NCBI RefSeq assembly: GCF_003591035.1
Contig: NZ_QYUO01000001.1
Coordinates: 1,798,001 to 1,862,000 of the forward strand
DNA length: 64,000 nt
Origin: Noviherbaspirillum saxi
Lineage (GTDB): Bacteria > Pseudomonadota > Gammaproteobacteria > Burkholderiales > Burkholderiaceae_D
Direction: 5' to 3'
The notes under the pieces are model-generated. The model saw only the letters and a list, made by a program, of their open reading frames with translations. It searched no databases and was not told the DNA's origin. The position numbers and the translations under genes are program-made. Shown piece after piece: positions 61,652-64,000 of the stretch; the stretch's first letter is position 1; each line of letters begins with the position of its first letter.

Positions 61652-63298
61652 TCATCCCGGCAGCTGATAGTCCTTGAATTTCTGCCGCAATCCGAGCTTG
61701 TAGATCTTGCCGGTGGCCGTCATCGGCAAGGCATCGACGAACACGACGTCATCCGGCGTCCACCATTTGGCAATCTTGCCGTCGAGGTAGGCCAGCACGG
61801 CGGCCTTGTCGACCTCGGCGCCCGGCTTTTTCACGCAGACCAGCAGCGGCCGTTCCTGCCACTTCGGATGCGGAAGCGCGATCACCGCCGCCATCGCTAC
61901 GCCGGGGCATCCGACCGCGGTATTCTCGAGATCAATCGACGAAATCCATTCGCCGCCGGACTTGATGACGTCCTTCGAGCGGTCGACCAGACAGATGTAC
62001 CCGTCCTCATCGATGGTGGAAATATCTCCGGTGTCGAAGAAACCTTCCGCATCGAGCAAATCATTGCTTTCGCTTTTGAAGTAGCGATCGACGATCCACG
62101 GTCCGCTGACCATCAAGCGGCCGCTAGCCTTGCCGTCGTGCGGCAGCCGGCGGCCTTCCTCGTCGACGATCTTGAGCTGTACGCCATACACGGCGCGGCC
62201 CTGCTTCATTTGGACGTCGTAGCGCTGCGCCGCCGGCAGAGCGGCGTGCTTGGGCAGCAGGCGGCAGACCACGCCGAGCGGGCTCATTTCGGTCATGCCC
62301 CACGCATGCAGCAGAAAGGTGCCAAAGTCGCGGTCAAAGCGTTCGATCATCACGCGCGGCGCGGCCGAACCGCCAACCACTGCATCCTTCAGGCACAGGT
62401 CTTCACGCGGCTTCAAACCGTTGGCATCGACATGCTGGAACAGCATCTGCCAGACCGTCGGCACGCCGGCAGCCAGCGTGACGCGCTCATCGCGCAGCAA
62501 GTCGTAGATGCTCTTGCCGTCCAGGTGCGGGCCGGGCAGCACCAGCTTGGCGCCGGTCATCGCCGCCGCATACGGCAGGCCCCATGCGTTGACGTGAAAC
62601 AGTGGCACCACCAGCAGGATCGTCGAGTCGGCCGACACCCCGAGGGAGTCGGGCAGGCTGACGACGCAGTTATGCACAATCGTCGAGCGGTGCGAATACA
62701 GCACGCCTTTCGGATTGCCGGTCGTGCCCGAGGTGTAGCACAGCGTCGATGCAGAACGCTCATCGAATTGCGGCCAGGTGAATGAAGGATCGGCCGGTGT
62801 ATCAGCGAACAGGGTTTCGTAGCCGCTGAAATCACGAATGTCCGGCGCAGCCTTGACTACCGAATCCTGATTTGCGAGCGCGTAGAAACGCTTGACCGTC
62901 GGGAAGCGAGATTGCAGCTTTTCGACCAGCGGCGCGAATGGCAGGTCGAAGAACAGCATTTCGTCTTCCGCATGGTTGACAATGTATTCAAGATGTTCTG
63001 GCGACAGGCGCGGATTGATCGTGTGCAGGACAGCACCGATTCCCATCACGGCGAAATACAGTTCGAGATGGCGATAGGTATTCGTCGCCAGCGTCGCCAC
63101 CATGCTGCCCTGCTTGATGCCCTGCTTTTGCAAGGCGATCGCAAGGCGGCGCGAACGCTCGCCGAGTTCGCGCCAGTTGCAGCGGTGGATCGGTCCTTCG
63201 ATCGTCTTGGTGACGATTTCGACATTCGGATGGAAACGTTCCGCGTGCTCGAGCAGCGATGAAATCAGCAGCGGTTTGTCCTGCATTTGGCCTAGCAT
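61652..63298 (-). CDS. fatty acyl-CoA synthetase (AMP-forming)
   Basis: 548 residues. Adenylating-enzyme motifs: [75 protein letters not shown] and catalytic Lys in [16 protein letters not shown]. Medium/long-chain AlkK-type layout. AGGAGA precedes ATG 63298. Downstream of the CoA-transferase/racemase gene on the same strand, so the pair activates and then epimerises or transfers a CoA ester. Confidence 0.93.
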   Translation of the reverse strand: MLGQMQDKPLLISSLLEHAERFHPNVEIVTKTIEGPIHRCNWRELGERSRRLAIALQKQGIKQGSMVATLATNTYRHLELYFAVMGIGAVLHTINPRLSPEHLEYIVNHAEDEMLFFDLPFAPLVEKLQSRFPTVKRFYALANQDSVVKAAPDIRDFSGYETLFADTPADPSFTWPQFDERSASTLCYTSGTTGNPKGVLYSHRSTIVHNCVVSLPDSLGVSADSTILLVVPLFHVNAWGLPYAAAMTGAKLVLPGPHLDGKSIYDLLRDERVTLAAGVPTVWQMLFQHVDANGLKPREDLCLKDAVVGGSAAPRVMIERFDRDFGTFLLHAWGMTEMSPLGVVCRLLPKHAALPAAQRYDVQMKQGRAVYGVQLKIVDEEGRRLPHDGKASGRLMVSGPWIVDRYFKSESNDLLDAEGFFDTGDISTIDEDGYICLVDRSKDVIKSGGEWISSIDLENTAVGCPGVAMAAVIALPHPKWQERPLLVCVKKPGAEVDKAAVLAYLDGKIAKWWTPDDVVFVDALPMTATGKIYKLGLRQKFKDYQLPG

Positions 63299-63353
63299 GT
63301 TGTCTCCTGTCTTAGTAAAAAATGTACGGTCTTGGTGAGATTCGCATCAGGCT

Positions 63354-64000
63354 CTATCGGCTTGATTTCGTGTTCTCTTCCAATACTTGCTGCGTATGCT
63401 CGCCGACTTTCGGGACCGGCCGTGTTGCAGCCGCCGGCGAGCTTGAAAAGCGCGGGGCCGGATTGGCCTGCAGCAGGCCGCCCTCCTCGCTGTAGATTTT
63501 CCGTTGTGCGATATGCGGATGGCGCGCCGCTTCCGACGGCGCGAGCACCGGCGCGAAGCAGGCGTCGCTGCCTTCGAGCAGCGCGCACCATTCTTCGCGC
63601 GATTTGGTCGCGAACAATTCGGCCAGTTGCTGCTTCTGCTGCGGCCATTGCGCTGTCTTGTTCTGACTAGCAAAACGCGGATCGTTTTGCAGGCCGAGTT
63701 TTTCCAGCAGCAGCCGGTAGAACTTCGGCTCCAGCGCACCGACCGTAATGTCGCGCCCGTCGGCGCAGCGGTAGGTGGTATACCAGTGCGGGCCGTCGAG
63801 CAGCGACGTGCCGCGCTGCTCGCTGCCCAGGCCGCCACCGATCAGATCCAGCATCAGGTTCATCAGGTGCGCCGAGCCATCGACGATCGCGGCATCGACC
63901 ACCTGCCCTTGCCCGCTGCTGCGCGCGTTCAGGATGCCGGCCAGGATGCCGACCGCGAGATACAGTGCGCCGCCACCCAGGTCGCCCACCAATGTCGGCG
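63354..64000 (-). CDS. CaiB/BaiF-family protein, alpha-methylacyl-CoA racemase-like (5' end beyond window)
   Basis: About 215 residues of the C-terminal two thirds are visible. VGDLGGGALYLAVGIL (Asp of the active pair), GALEPKFYRLLLEKLGLQND (conserved Glu) and WCALLEGSDACFAPVLAPSE are nearly the same as in the racemase at 26595, so it is a paralogue. The His motif lies outside the window. It is upstream of the acyl-CoA synthetase by about 55 nt. Confidence 0.85.
   Translation of the reverse strand, partial: PTLVGDLGGGALYLAVGILAGILNARSSGQGQVVDAAIVDGSAHLMNLMLDLIGGGLGSEQRGTSLLDGPHWYTTYRCADGRDITVGALEPKFYRLLLEKLGLQNDPRFASQNKTAQWPQQKQQLAELFATKSREEWCALLEGSDACFAPVLAPSEAARHPHIAQRKIYSEEGGLLQANPAPRFSSSPAAATRPVPKVGEHTQQVLEENTKSSR

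Noticed and set aside
61586..62785. 399-residue plus-strand frame opposite the acyl-CoA synthetase
   Set aside because: Arg/His/Gln-rich shadow with no motifs; the minus-strand gene has all adenylating-enzyme motifs.

Overview
The window is a GC-rich, gene-dense stretch of a Burkholderiales-type betaproteobacterial chromosome, perhaps Oxalobacteraceae. I infer this from protein style, codon use and family content; no rRNA or marker gene is present to confirm it. It is almost entirely lipid/acyl-CoA catabolism plus envelope proteins of poorly understood families (DUF1302, DUF1329, DUF1254/DUF1214), two arylsulfatases and a formylglycine-generating enzyme. No tRNA, rRNA, CRISPR array or intact mobile element was found.

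Left edge (1-3457): the end of an MMPL/RND transporter, a chemotaxis receptor, a truncated ABC substrate-binding protein, and the signal-peptide end of a DUF1302 outer-membrane gene. Catabolic block (3458-30410, all + strand except one regulator): an amidase, five acyl-CoA dehydrogenases (including a probable heteromeric pair), a classical thiolase, two SCP2-type thiolases, a crotonase lacking both usual glutamates, a MaoC hydratase, a MFE-2/HSD17B4-like dehydrogenase, two further SDRs, an alpha-methylacyl-CoA racemase, ETF-ubiquinone oxidoreductase, an acyl-CoA ligase, a TetR and a MalT-type LuxR regulator, and a DUF2889 protein. Together these look like a bacterial version of peroxisomal branched-chain/side-chain beta-oxidation (isoprenoid, steroid side chain or similar); the substrate is inferred only.

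Right after the block, at 30411, lies the C-terminal end of a DUF1302 gene directly in front of its usual partner DUF1329. N-terminal remnant (3311) and C-terminal remnant (30411) are on the same strand and flank the block, so the block may have split one DUF1302 gene. From 30553 to 42313 two DUF1302/1329/1254 sets face each other: DUF1329-DUF1254-DUF1254 on + and DUF1254-DUF1302-DUF1329-PhoD-FMN oxidase on -. An AraC regulator is divergent from the minus set.

Right part (43866-64000): a large arylsulfatase (CSPTR motif), a translationally coupled TPP enzyme/FAD-oxidase pair with an MFS transporter, a decayed alcohol dehydrogenase/TetR locus, a HisD-family dehydrogenase-SDR-thioesterase group, a second arylsulfatase (CTAGR motif) with a membrane-anchored or exported FGE, a porin and PstS-like pair, an ISNCY transposase remnant, a DUF1330 protein, an acyl-CoA ligase and a racemase-family protein running off the edge. 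Small palindromic elements are scattered, including two copies of one MITE-like repeat with TAGTACTACTGCGTCACAA-type ends. The most interesting proposal is a combined envelope/desulfation/beta-oxidation system for a sulfated or hydrophobic lipid.
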